Below the pieces are notes generated by a model that saw only the letters and a program-made list of their open reading frames with translations, made no database searches and had not been told where the DNA came from. DNA of 64,000 nucleotides from Beroe forskalii (lineage: Eukaryota > Ctenophora > Nuda > Beroida > Beroidae): the NCBI GenBank assembly GCA_011033025.1, contig WFMF01000013.1, forward strand, positions 930,001-994,000. Reading direction: 5' to 3'. How positions within the stretch are numbered: the stretch's first letter is position 1; each line of letters begins with the position of its first letter. This document shows, piece by piece, positions 1 to 9,991 of this stretch. The translations under genes and the position numbers were made by a program.

Positions 1-156
1 ATTTCAAAGTCGTTTGTAACTTTAACCCCTTAATGCCCGGTAGGTCAGAACCTGGTCCGATTTTGATGAAATTTTGGATTTTGTGTCTAGATGAGGTCGC
101 ATAACTTCTACCATCAAAATTTGAGGTTTTGGACCCCCATGGGGCCAGAAATCCTC

Positions 157-290
157 TGGTTGCATATGCAACCACTAGGGGGAAATCGTTGCCAGTCAAA
201 TGGTGCATGGTTGCATATGCAACCACTAGGCAGAACTGGATATATTATGCCTGTATTTGTACAGTGGCCTGGTGGTTGCATATGCAACCA
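157..290. repeat. Left cluster of 18-bp palindromes
   Basis: Three perfect copies of TGGTTGCATATGCAACCA lie at 157-174, 208-225 and 273-290. The first two are followed by CTAGG. Each is its own reverse complement. They lie just inside the left end of the piggyBac-like element, mirroring the cluster near its right end, which suggests subterminal protein-binding sites. Confidence 0.9.
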
Positions 291-565
291 AGTGAAGCTT
301 TAGGCAAATTTATCCATATTTCATATCATGATAATATTATCTTATTTTTACCAATCAATGTGGAATATAAATATTTGCATAATTTAAGTATGAGCTTATC
401 AATAGAAGACTGAGTTATAACACAAATGGTAACTGTACAGTGTACAAACTTGAAATTGGAAACACCAATCAATGATTGTATTAATATCAACCTCTTCAAT
501 TCCATGCATGGAAAGTAGAATTTGCAATAACTCCTGTCAGTCAATCAACTATTCAAGAGAATTAC

Positions 566-1180
566 TGCGGGATTCCCCTGGGAGCCCTGCCAGAGTCCCA
601 AGGGAGTGTTACGGGGGCTGCCGGGAGTCCTCCAGGAGTCCCCCAGGAGCCCTCTGGGAGTCCTACAGGAGTCTTTAGGGAGTCCCACGGGAGTCCTTCG
701 GGAGTCCACTGGTAAGACTCCCGTGGGACTCCCTCGAACTCCCGTGGGGCTCCCTCGAGACTCCTGTAGTCCTGTGGGACTCTCGGAGGACTTCTGGGGG
801 ACTCCCGTAGTTGTAGGACTCCCATGGGACTCTCGCAGGACTCCCGTAAGATTCCCGTTGGAATCTTGTGGAACTCCCAGACTCCGGAGTACTCCTGGGG
901 GACTCGACTCCCATGGGACTCCCTCGAGACTCTTTTGGAACTCCCGTAAGACTCTCGCAGGACTCCCGTAGAACTCTTGTGGGACTCCTGGAATACTCCC
1001 GAAGGACTCTTGCAGGACTCCCGGGGGACTCCCGAGGGACTCCCGTAGAACTCAGTTAGGAATTCCCAGAGGAATCCCAGGGGACTGCCATAGGACTCCC
1101 GTGAGAATCCCGTAGGACTCCTGGAGTACTCCCGTAATACTCCCGGAGGACTCTCGGAGTACTCCCGGCAATCTCCTGCA
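566..1180. repeat. Degenerate GC-rich minisatellite
   Basis: Degenerate repeats of about 15 bases built on GGGACTCCCGTAGGACTC and its inverse GGAGTCCCNCGGGAGTCC fill this stretch. The first half reads mostly GGGAGTCC and the second half mostly GGACTCCC, so the array changes orientation at about 700 and could fold back on itself. It lies inside the piggyBac-like element. The open frames across it on both strands are simple consequences of the repeat and are not genes. Confidence 0.85.
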
Positions 1181-2242
1181 GTAATTTACTAGTATAACTG
1201 AACATTACATTAATATGAATTAGGAAAATTAGTTTGTGATGTGTGAAATTGCTGCCCTCAACGGAATTCTTGAACTTATCAAACCAGAGAAACTTATTCG
1301 TTCCTTAGAGGGTTTCTAGACTCTTGAGGCAGTTCAGAATATGAATTAGGATAAGGAAATGAAAGACACTATAAAAATAGTACTGGCTAATATCCTTTCA
1401 AAATTTCAAAGATTTAGGGAGCGCAATTACACCCATTGATCATTATACCTACTTATATCTTCATAATATAGGTTTTCAAGAAGTCCACAAACCAATGATT
1501 CGAGTCAAAATATAATCAATGTTTGGAGTTACTTGGAGCATTCTGAGATAGATGCTTAGATGGATAGATATTATTATTGTTAGTAATATTGTTATTATTA
1601 GTAACACAATTTCTGGCGTCTTTGGAGACAAATAATGCAGTTGGCTGCAAGATATTATAATAGTTCAGTTTCTGGACAAGCTACACTGGGCCTCAAATGG
1701 CTCTGAATAACTTCATATTCTTTATCATTTTTGGTAGATGGACAGAACCTTGAATGAATATTGCATAGGGCCAAAGGAAGGATAAACTGGTCAGGAAGGA
1801 TTTTTGTTTTGCTGATTGTAAATGAAGAATTGAGAACCATCAATTTCATCCAAAATCATATTGATTATTACCAAAGGTTACAATTGCTCATTTTGACTAA
1901 CACAAGTAGAGGAATTGTGTTGTTAAGTTATCTTTTCTTGAGTCTAAACTATAAGAATAATCTAAGCTTCTGGTACAAAAATCATTGCTTATTCTTATAA
2001 AATCGTTAGGCCAATAGATTGATGTTTTCATGCAGCAATGGCCAACATATATTAGAATGAAATGACTTTTATCAGATGAAATTATTTGATTATGGCAAAG
2101 TTCCAGATGCAAAATTTAGCGGCATTTTACTCAAAAATAATGTTTTTAAACTTGATGCACCACTAAAACTCTACTCAAATTTTTAGTTGATACCAAAATG
2201 GTGACTGCATAGCTTATTAAATAACAAATAATGTGGGCCTAG
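1181..2242. other. AT-rich interior of the piggyBac-like element, no gene seen
   Basis: I see no coding frame with recognisable content, no splice-bounded exon and no strong repeat here. The stretch is AT-rich filler between the minisatellite and the right-hand palindrome cluster. Confidence 0.6.
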
Positions 2243-2732
2243 TGGTCGCATATGCAACCATTTATGAAAATTTCACAATTCAGTGGTTGCATATGCAACC
2301 ACTAGGCCAGATCTTGTAGCCTGTTGGTTGCATACGCAACCGGTTTCATATGCAACCACTAGGCCCCACCTAGCGGTTGCATATGCAACCAGCATAGTTT
2401 CAAACATTCTCATGTTCACACTAATCTCCATTTTAACTTGAAATTACTTTCATGTTGTAGAGCTGCCAATTCTGAATCAGGAACAAAAATTTCCAAATCA
2501 TTTGGGGCAAATTTCAAGTTTTGAGGTGAAGAGCCCTAGAGTAGGTCATTTTTCAAATTTTTAACCCAACTTTGGCAGGTTATACCAGCTTCATAAATAA
2601 CTGTAGGCTGGAAATTTCTGTCTCAAATGAAAATTCAAACAATTTCCTACAAAACGCAATATGAACCATTTTCCTATCTCAAAATTTGCAAATTTTATGG
2701 GCGATTGAACTTGGTGGTTGCATATGCAACCA
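2243..2732. repeat. Right cluster of 18-bp palindromes
   Basis: Near-identical copies of TGGTTGCATATGCAACCA occur at 2243-2260 (one mismatch), 2284-2301, 2325-2342 (degenerate), 2374-2391 and 2715-2732. A partial copy is at 2344-2356. The last sits about 15 bases from the transposon's right end and is flanked by CTAGGCAATAATGGG, which forms the terminal repeat. Confidence 0.9.
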
Positions 2733-3092
2733 CTAGGCAATAATGGGTTAAGGGTCGGTTAAATAAAGGCCAATAAGGTAATTAAAAAATAGTTGTCAGT
2801 ACTGTATATTATAAGAAATAATGATTAATAAGTAATAAGAAATAAGAATGTAGATTGCGCACCATAGTTTCACTGTATGGTACATGCATGTATTTAAAGA
2901 GCACAGTATCTAATTATCATATTGTTATCATGGTTCTCATACAGCATACTGCAACGCTATGAATGAACTTGACAGTGTGTTACCAATCATACTATTATCT
3001 TGTGCGGCGGGCACAGCACAATTACCTGTGCCATGAACATCGTAATATATTATACAAATTATATGATACATAATATATTGTATATCCAGCTC

Positions 3093-3480
3093 TTCCTCGT
3101 CTCTCCACTCTTCCCACTCTCTTCACTCTTCCTCCTCTCTTCACTCCTCCCACTTTCTTCACTCTTCCCACTCCCTCCACTCTTCCCACTTTCTTCACTC
3201 TTCAACCCTCTTCAATCTTCCACCTCTCGTCACTCTTTCTCCCCTCTCCACTCTTCCCACTCTCTTTACGTTTACTCCTCTCTCCACTCTTCCCACTTTC
3301 TTCACTCTTCAACCCTCTTCAATCTTCCCACTCTCTTCACTCTTCCTCCTCTCTTCACTCTTCCCACTTTCTTCACTCTTCAACCCTCTTCAATCTTCCC
3401 ACTTTCTTCACTCTTCCCACTTTCTTCAATCTTCTCTCTTCAACCCTCTTCAATCTTCCACCTCTCTTCACTCTTCCTCA
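3093..3480. repeat. Pyrimidine-rich minisatellite, copy A
   Basis: This is a run of CTTCACTCTTCCCACTTT-type units on the + strand, almost purely C and T. The same array is at 36372-36664 with a different unit number. It produces a long open frame rich in Leu, Ser, Pro and Phe, which is an artefact of the repeat. The CR1-like retrotransposon inserted at its right edge. Confidence 0.9.
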
Positions 3481-3595
3481 GTCGTCACCTAACAACTCTA
3501 CTAATTACTTAATTACAATCAAATTTGAGGACCCCAAACTGTTGTTTACCTTGCCACTAAATTCATGGGTGATTTTTGCCAACTAGCTCCAACTC

Positions 3596-5695
3596 ATGAA
3601 AGCTAGCTTGAGTAGTGATAAAATGTCAAAAACAGAAAGTGGCAAAAAACAAGCATCCGGGAGGGGGGCCTCAGATGTGTTTCAGTGTGATAACAAAGAC
3701 AAGACCAATGGCAATGTCAATGATACTGTTTTGAAAGACCCTCTTATCATAAATGGAAAATGTTGTAGATGCCCCTTCAATGGCAATATTGTTAATGAAG
3801 CTATCACTTGTTCCATATGCTGTAAGTTGTATCATGCCCTGTGCAGGGATAAGAAAGGTGGGTTTGCTGCTAATGCTATATGTTCAAAAACTTATTTTGA
3901 TATGTATGTACGCTTGACTACACACCATAAGCAGAACTCATCTAGGTGGGGGCAATTCTTGTTTACCTGTCAGAGTTGTCATTTGAATTACCCAGGTTTA
4001 TTCCCAAATTCAAATTCAGATTCAGAGGAAATTGATGTTGAATCCTTGAAATCTCCTGCTAAGTTTATACCTCTGAAAAAATATTCATGTGCTGAGGTAC
4101 AGACTGTCATATCAGGAACTATGGGAGGGTATAATTCTGATAGTGAAACCAACCAAGACAATAATTTTTCATCTCTCACCAAGCTCAATCAAGAAATCCT
4201 GGATAAGGTAAACATTCTTGAGAAGCTATCTAGAGATCAGGCAGATGTTTTCAAAACTGAAGTCAATAAAGTCATGACTGATCTTAAAGCTAAGTCTCAT
4301 ACAACTTGCTCTAATGTACCAATGCAGGCAACTGAGAATCTTACTGAAAGCCCACCTAGTTATACATTCAAATCAACATCTTGTAAACCAACAAAATCAT
4401 ATGAGGAAAGCTTTCTCAATGAAGAGCAATATGAACAAGTACTTGATTTTCTTCAGAACTGTCAGGATTTTCAAACCATAAAGTCAGGTAACAGCAGCAG
4501 AGATGTATCATATTATGGTGAGTTTAAGTATCGTTATGGTGCCATTCAGCATGATGCAAATCCCATACCAAAAGCTCTAGAGCCTATCATTGAACAGTTG
4601 TCAGCTAAGTTTCCAAACACCACAGTTAACTCTTGCCTCATTACCAAATACAGGAATGGTAATAACATTTGTCCTAAACATTCAGATGATGAGCTCTTCA
4701 TTGCACCCTGGAGTGACATCTTTACACTATCCATTGGCACTGAGAGAACCATGCAATTTGAGTCATCATCTAAAGATTTTCACTCCATGAAATTAGCAGA
4801 TAACAGTCTTTTGTCTTTTTCACGTTCCTCTCAACTATTTTGGAAACATGAAATTCCAAAAGATGACAGTTCCACTGTAAGATACAGCATTACTTTTAGG
4901 CAGCTTGCTCCCTACTACCTTAACTCAACCCTTATAGTAGGTGATTCCAACACACAGAATCTTAAATTTGGCTCTGGTCGAAACACATTTGGAGTTTGGA
5001 TGCCTGGCTGCAGAGTCAAGGCTGGTAAGATTGAGGACATCCCTGGACCTGATGAGCTGGAATTCCCATACCGTAACTTAGTTGTACACTGTGGGATAAA
5101 TGACATAAGGAATAAGAATCACCTGCCTATTCCAGTCCTCATCAAAAACCTGGGGCATAAATGCCAAGCTCTACAATCCAAATTCCCAAATATGAAAATA
5201 TTCATCAGCCTTATCCTCCCTACCAAAGACCCTGGACTCAACTCACTTGTACGTGAGTTTAATCAAAGAATCATGAATTTTGTGAACAAAAACACCAGAA
5301 TCTCAATAATTTCACATGAAAACCTTGGGAATCATTCAGGCTTACTGACCCATGATCTTGGACGTCATTACCAGGATGGATCAGCCATGGTCTCTGATAC
5401 CGTTCATCTAGGCTCAAAAGGTATTTCAATCTTTTGCTCAAACATAAAAAACAGTATTGTTAAGAGGAAAGATAGCAAGAAGTCAGAAAATGCTCATGTC
5501 AACAACAGCAACAGTAATATGGGCCATGATTCTCCATTTTGGAACCCCAATCCGAGATACAAACCCAGTAACAGACCTCTTCCTGTTCACCCCTACCCGT
5601 GGACGGGTAACCATCATGATAGCTTCCCAACTGGTGGCTCAATAAACTTAGACTTTAGTAATTTGAACAATGGCTTCCAATCATATGACTACTAA
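3596..5695 (+). CDS. Retrotransposon ORF1: PHD-like, AlkB and SGNH esterase domains
   Basis: The predicted product has 699 residues and three domains. (1) A Cys/His zinc domain at about residues 56-127, with CxxC-type pairs and a central YHALC, resembles a PHD or FYVE/PHD-like finger. (2) An AlkB-type Fe(II)/2-oxoglutarate dioxygenase spans about residues 275-440. It has the iron triad H362-x-D364 (KHSDDE) and H418 (WKHE), and the 2-oxoglutarate/substrate arginines in RYSITFR (R429, R435). (3) An SGNH hydrolase spans about 445-620, with GDS (S451), GIND (N502) and the DTVH block (D601, H604). Low-complexity acidic and Ser-rich linkers and a basic Asn/Pro-rich tail fill the rest. Esterase-type ORF1 proteins are known in CR1/L2 elements; the inserted AlkB domain is the unusual part. 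The start may instead be Met10. AlkB proteins demethylate alkylated nucleic acids, so a role in repairing or editing the element RNA or cDNA is my inference. Confidence 0.9.
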   Translation: MKASLSSDKMSKTESGKKQASGRGASDVFQCDNKDKTNGNVNDTVLKDPLIINGKCCRCPFNGNIVNEAITCSICCKLYHALCRDKKGGFAANAICSKTYFDMYVRLTTHHKQNSSRWGQFLFTCQSCHLNYPGLFPNSNSDSEEIDVESLKSPAKFIPLKKYSCAEVQTVISGTMGGYNSDSETNQDNNFSSLTKLNQEILDKVNILEKLSRDQADVFKTEVNKVMTDLKAKSHTTCSNVPMQATENLTESPPSYTFKSTSCKPTKSYEESFLNEEQYEQVLDFLQNCQDFQTIKSGNSSRDVSYYGEFKYRYGAIQHDANPIPKALEPIIEQLSAKFPNTTVNSCLITKYRNGNNICPKHSDDELFIAPWSDIFTLSIGTERTMQFESSSKDFHSMKLADNSLLSFSRSSQLFWKHEIPKDDSSTVRYSITFRQLAPYYLNSTLIVGDSNTQNLKFGSGRNTFGVWMPGCRVKAGKIEDIPGPDELEFPYRNLVVHCGINDIRNKNHLPIPVLIKNLGHKCQALQSKFPNMKIFISLILPTKDPGLNSLVREFNQRIMNFVNKNTRISIISHENLGNHSGLLTHDLGRHYQDGSAMVSDTVHLGSKGISIFCSNIKNSIVKRKDSKKSENAHVNNSNSNMGHDSPFWNPNPRYKPSNRPLPVHPYPWTGNHHDSFPTGGSINLDFSNLNNGFQSYDY

Positions 5696-7322
5696 ACGTG
5701 AAACTTGTGAGAACTGCTGTAAAGAAATTTACTCCCATCAAAAAATATTGATATGTTCATCATGTAACCTTATTTCTCATTACAAATGTGGTAAACAGGC
5801 TTATGAATATGATCAAACTGTTGATCAATGGCATTGCTATAACTGCCGAACAGAGAAACTAGTCAAGTATTCTCCTTTCAACTCTATAAGTTACTGCAAA
5901 TACAATCTTGATGATCCAGAGGCGTATGCTGAAATAGAGAAAATAAAAAACTGTTTGAGTAGCTGTAAAGTATTGTCTAACCAATTATTAAATGCCCAAA
6001 ACTTTGGTTTTGATAAAAAGCCTTTAGCTGTTTTTTCCAATAACATTGATGGCATGTCACAGAATTTTGACTCTTTACTGGCTAAATTATCAGTGCTTGA
6101 CAATAAATTTGATCTTCTGGCAATTACAGAAACAAATATCAATGAGACCCACAAAAATCTTTATAGTATCCCTGGATACACTTCCATTTTTAGCTCTAAA
6201 TATCCTAACAAACACAAAGGGAGTGGAATAGGCATTTACCTAAATGAACATTTCACTGGTTCTATAATCAATGAGCTTACAATGATATGTCCTGGCATTG
6301 AAACCCTATTTATTGATGTGTCTCACAAAGGCCAAAATTTTATCTATGGTGTAGTGTACAGGCCTCCAAGTGGCAAACTGAAAACTTTCTTCCAACAGCT
6401 TGAAAAAATATTTAGTATTTTAGCAAACAAAGAAACAGGTGTACAATCAATTATATGTGGAGATTTCAATGTTAACCTGCTAAAAAGTGACCCTAACAAA
6501 TCCAAATTTGAGAATATATTCTTTGGTAACTGTTTTGTGCCAACAATCTCACTTCCCACCCATGAAAAGCCTGGATGTGACCCATCATGTATTGATAATA
6601 TATTTGTTTCTGACGTAGATAACGTTGTTGGTTCTGGTTTATTATCTGATGTCAAAATATCTCACCACTATCCAACCATTTGTTTCTATGATATATTAGA
6701 CCCTGTGGCTCAAAATGATAGTGTTACCGAAGAATGTGTTCCACCCCGTTATGACTATTGTGAAACTCATATTATTGAATTCAACTCTCAATTAAGTCAT
6801 AAACTCTCTGCTGAGGAGTTTAGTGCTGATGAGTTAGGATTTGCAAAATTCATTGAATGCATAAATAGTACAATGGAGAACTGTTTCAGAGTGTGTCCAG
6901 AAACTCTCAAAAAGTCCAGACGTAATCGTATTGAAAATCCTTGGATCAGTAATGGTGTCATCAATTCAATAAACTATAAAAACTTTCTCTATGAAAAATG
7001 GAAGAAAAGTAAGAACAAGAAAAACAAAATGGGTAATTCTCAACTTTATGAAAAGTACAAAAACTATCGGAAAAAACTAAGAAACTTGATAAAATCAGCT
7101 AAAAACATGTTTTACTCAAAAAAGTTTGACAAATGCCAGGGAAATAACAAGAAAACATGGGCCCTGATCAATGAACTTAGAGGTAAAAGTTTATCTAAAT
7201 CTAAATGCAGCTTCCTGGTGAATGGGGACTTAGTGAAGGATAGAAGAATTATTGCTAATGAATTTAACAAATATTTTGCCTCAGTTGCTCAAGACCTATT
7301 ACTCCCATTCCAGACTTTGTAA
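5670..7322 (+). CDS. Retrotransposon ORF2, N-terminal part: PHD finger and AP endonuclease
   Basis: The ATG overlaps the end of ORF1 by 26 bases in another frame, a usual arrangement for two-ORF non-LTR elements. Residues about 9-56 form a C4HC3 PHD finger (CENCC, CSSC, HYKC, WHCYNC). Residues about 110-345 are an exonuclease-endonuclease-phosphatase fold, with SNNIDG, the catalytic ITETN, ICGDFNVN, CIDNIF and the terminal SHHYP motifs visible. A Lys-rich segment (about 430-500) leads towards the reverse transcriptase. The frame ends at 7322 because of a single-base-type shift near 7285-7298; the RT continues in another frame. In an intact element these would be one protein that nicks target DNA and primes reverse transcription. 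Confidence 0.9.
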   Translation: MASNHMTTKRETCENCCKEIYSHQKILICSSCNLISHYKCGKQAYEYDQTVDQWHCYNCRTEKLVKYSPFNSISYCKYNLDDPEAYAEIEKIKNCLSSCKVLSNQLLNAQNFGFDKKPLAVFSNNIDGMSQNFDSLLAKLSVLDNKFDLLAITETNINETHKNLYSIPGYTSIFSSKYPNKHKGSGIGIYLNEHFTGSIINELTMICPGIETLFIDVSHKGQNFIYGVVYRPPSGKLKTFFQQLEKIFSILANKETGVQSIICGDFNVNLLKSDPNKSKFENIFFGNCFVPTISLPTHEKPGCDPSCIDNIFVSDVDNVVGSGLLSDVKISHHYPTICFYDILDPVAQNDSVTEECVPPRYDYCETHIIEFNSQLSHKLSAEEFSADELGFAKFIECINSTMENCFRVCPETLKKSRRNRIENPWISNGVINSINYKNFLYEKWKKSKNKKNKMGNSQLYEKYKNYRKKLRNLIKSAKNMFYSKKFDKCQGNNKKTWALINELRGKSLSKSKCSFLVNGDLVKDRRIIANEFNKYFASVAQDLLLPFQTL

Positions 7323-8083
7323 GTTTCATTGGTAAAAGAGTCAATGATAGTTTATTTCTAGAACCATGTTCCATAACAGAATTAGAAAGAATAATTAATG
7401 GGTTAGAGAATGGTAAAGCTAGTGATATTCCAGTTAGAGTTCTTAAAAGTTGTATGCCAATAATAAATTCACATTTGAACACTTTTTACAACAAATTCAT
7501 TGAACTAGGCGTGTTTCCAAATGTACTCAAAATAGGCCAGATCACTCCAGTATTTAAAAAAGACAACAAACAACTATTCAAAAATTATAGACCTGTCTCA
7601 ATGCTCCCATGCTTTGGGAAAATCTTTGAAAAGCTTATATACTCCCGTCTATACAACTTTGTAATCTCAAAAAATATTCTTTATGAAAACCAATATGGTT
7701 TCCGTAGTCACCACTCTACATCTCATGCTGTGAATTATTCTATTGATAAAATAGCATGTAATATTGAAAATAAAAACCATGTTCTGGGCATCTTCATCGA
7801 CCTAAGTAAAGCTTTTGACACTATATGCCATGAAAAACTTCTTGTTAAATTGGAAAACTATGGTATACGAGGCACACCACTGAATCTTTTGAGAAGTTAT
7901 ATGACCAATAGACAACAACTTACTAACTTTGATTCTGTTAAATCTGATTTATTGCAGGTTAAGTTTGGTGTTCCTCAAGGATCTGTTCTAGGACCACTTC
8001 TTTTCATTCTGTATATAAATGATATAGTCAACTGTTCTAAGCTGGGACACTTTGTTTTATTTGCAGATGACACTAAGATATTA
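7298..8083 (+). pseudogene. Retrotransposon ORF2, reverse transcriptase part
   Basis: This is the frameshifted continuation of ORF2. It contains the classical non-LTR RT blocks in order: PVFKKDN and NYRPVSMLPCFGKIFEKL, then YGFRSHHST, FIDLSKAFDTICH (first catalytic Asp), VPQGSVLGPLLF, and FADDT (the catalytic Asp pair) at about 8061-8076. Coding is cut at 8083 by a TA-flanked DNA transposon. Reading across the insertion site with the transposon and one TA removed keeps the frame through residues KILVFVSGTSE. Frame disruption makes this copy inactive. Confidence 0.9.
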
Positions 8084-8995
8084 GTGCGTTCGGAAAAGAT
8101 TGTCACTTGCAATTTTCTGGAGAAACGGCTGCCGGGAGTGACTTTTTGATGTGATATTCCTTTTTTTCAGACATTTTTGGATTAAGATAATCGGGTTTTA
8201 CCGATAACTAAGTTTTCTTAGCCCATTCTACAGCAGATTCAAATTTCTAATTATTTGCTCCGCTGTACGAAACTGACCACGAATTTCATTGTCAAAGAAA
8301 ACGCGCTATCAACGGACCCAAGAAGTGTGAGATAATCAAAATGAGGCTGTCGCAGCACACGTGGATGCTAACCGGAACAAATAGACTGTTTTTCGTCGAC
8401 ATGAAATAATCCTAAGGGGTGCCTTGACCTCAAAAAGGATATGCTCCAGATAGGGCAGTTGCAACTTTTGCTCTGGCAATTGCTTAGAAAAACAACATTT
8501 AAATAACTTGAAACTTTCGGTTATCGTGTTAGGCTATAAGTTCAGACCCTTCCGTACACGAGACAACCATTTTTAAGATTTTGAGTTATTGTCTTAACTT
8601 CAGAAACGTTTTTGCAAGATGTGTACTGCATTATCGGTTAATGAACTGTCAAATTTGCCACTTTTTAGCTCTACTCATTATCAATAATGCAGGGTTAATC
8701 TTTGCGGATGTCAACCAATCATCCTATTCTTTAGTTTTGGACCTGAAGGCCCTGAATATGTCCTGAATAGTGAAATCGGACCATAAAAACATGGCCTAAA
8801 GAGATCTAGAATTCGCCATACAACCTGAAAACAATCAAAAAACAAGCTAGATGACCCACTCAAAAATCTTCGTTAACACTGAAAATTTGCAATTCAGTCT
8901 AGTAGAGACCCTTGTACTCGAATATGTCGAAATTTTGACATAATTGGTCATATTTGTCATTTTATGCCTGTAGTGACAATCATTACCGAACGCCC
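8084..8995. mobile_element. TA-flanked non-autonomous DNA transposon nested in the RT
   Basis: The 912-bp element has inverted ends: GTGCGTTCGGAAAAGATTGT on the left, and GGGCGTTCGGTAATGATTGT when the right end is reverse-complemented. It is flanked by TA at 8082-8083 and 8996-8997. Removing it with one TA restores the reverse transcriptase frame exactly, which fixes its borders. TA targets are typical of Tc1/mariner/pogo-type transposases. I see no transposase frame, so it was probably mobilised in trans. Confidence 0.85.
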
Positions 8996-9991
8996 TAGTA
9001 TTTGTAAGTGGAACATCAGAAAGAGAAGCTTACTTTAAGGCCAATGAGGTTCTTAGAGATGTCAACCTATATATGCTGAGCAATCAAGTTCATATCAATA
9101 TTGAAAAATGTGTATACATACATTTCAGACCTAAACTTAACCATAATGAGCAAAAAACTTATGCCAGAACAAAAATTATAGCTGATGAAACCATATCTTC
9201 TTGAATAATAAGCTTAAGAAAACAAATATGGCAAGGTACTTAGGAATTATCATTGATGAGAACTTAAACTGGGAAGGTCATCTTGAACATTTAGAACAAA
9301 AATTGAACAGTTCAATAATTACAATTAAAAGAATTAAAAAATTCATCCCACAAGAACACTTTAACAAACTTTACCATTCACTTTTTGCCTCACATTTAAC
9401 TTATGGGATATCAGCATGGGGTGCTGTATCTAATGACAAATTAAAAATATATTTCATATTCAAAAAGATGCATACGCTTACTATTTTTGGGAAAAACTGA
9501 ATTTCGATCATGCTGAATACTATAAAACTTGTGCCAGAACCAGATCAATTGATGAATATTTAGCTCCAAAGGAATATGTTTTAGAGCACACTAAACCTCT
9601 CTTCACAGAATTGAAATTATTAACCGTGCATAATCTCCACAACCTTTACTTGCTGAATGAAATTTTTAAAATCAAAAAATATAGATACCCAATCTCTCTA
9701 TATACGTTACTGAAAAACTCACCTGAGTCAACAAGATGTTGTCAAAAGAACAATATTGTTATACCTCATTACAAACTCAAAATGTCAAGGCAACAATTTT
9801 TGTACTGTGGCTCCTCAGTGTGGAACAAATTCAACAACAAAACTGCCTCTGCGGGCAGCAACTTTTTGTCAGACTTATCCATATCCTCTTGTATTGCAAA
9901 ACATAGATTTCAAAAATTTCTTCTTGGGCTTCAATCATCAGGGCATTCTGAGCTTTGGGAAGACAAAAACCTTAACTTTGAAATTCTATGA
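8996..9991 (+). pseudogene. Retrotransposon ORF2, C-terminal part
   Basis: The RT thumb and C-terminal region of ORF2 continue after the nested transposon in pieces of different frames. These are about 8998-9200 (SGTSEREAYFKANEVL), 9201-9480 (MARYLGIIIDENLNWEGHL, the conserved KYLG-type motif after the RT palm), and 9500-9991 (KPLFTELKLLTVHNLH to KFLLGLQ). Shifts fall near 9197 and 9460-9500. The segment 9611-9991 is open to a stop at 9989-9991, which is probably the original ORF2 terminus. Confidence 0.85.

Larger units (their letters stand above)
26..2747. mobile_element. Non-autonomous piggyBac-like transposon
   Basis: The element is bounded by TTAA at 22-25 and 2748-2751. Its ends are imperfect inverted repeats: CCCCTTAATGCCCGGTAG on the left, and CCCATTATTGCCTAGTGG when the right end is reverse-complemented. 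The other duplicate has the empty site, a single TTAA at 36028-36031 between the same flanks, so both insertion and target duplication are visible. TTAA targets with CCC termini are the known signature of the piggyBac superfamily. No transposase reading frame is present. The interior holds clustered 18-bp palindromes near both ends and a GC-rich minisatellite at about 566-1180. Confidence 0.85.

Noticed and set aside
562..1059. Overlapping frames on both strands across the GGACTCCC repeats
   Set aside because: Simultaneous open frames on both strands are a composition effect of the repeat.
157..2732. Repeated palindromes as a CRISPR array
   Set aside because: Spacing is irregular (50 to 1950 bases), the host is an animal, and the repeats lie symmetrically inside a TTAA-flanked transposon.
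3000..3512. 170-codon frame rich in Leu/Ser/Pro/Phe, and its twin at 36277-36729
   Set aside because: It is a translation of a CTTCACTCTTCCCAC minisatellite; unit numbers differ between copies without concern for frame.
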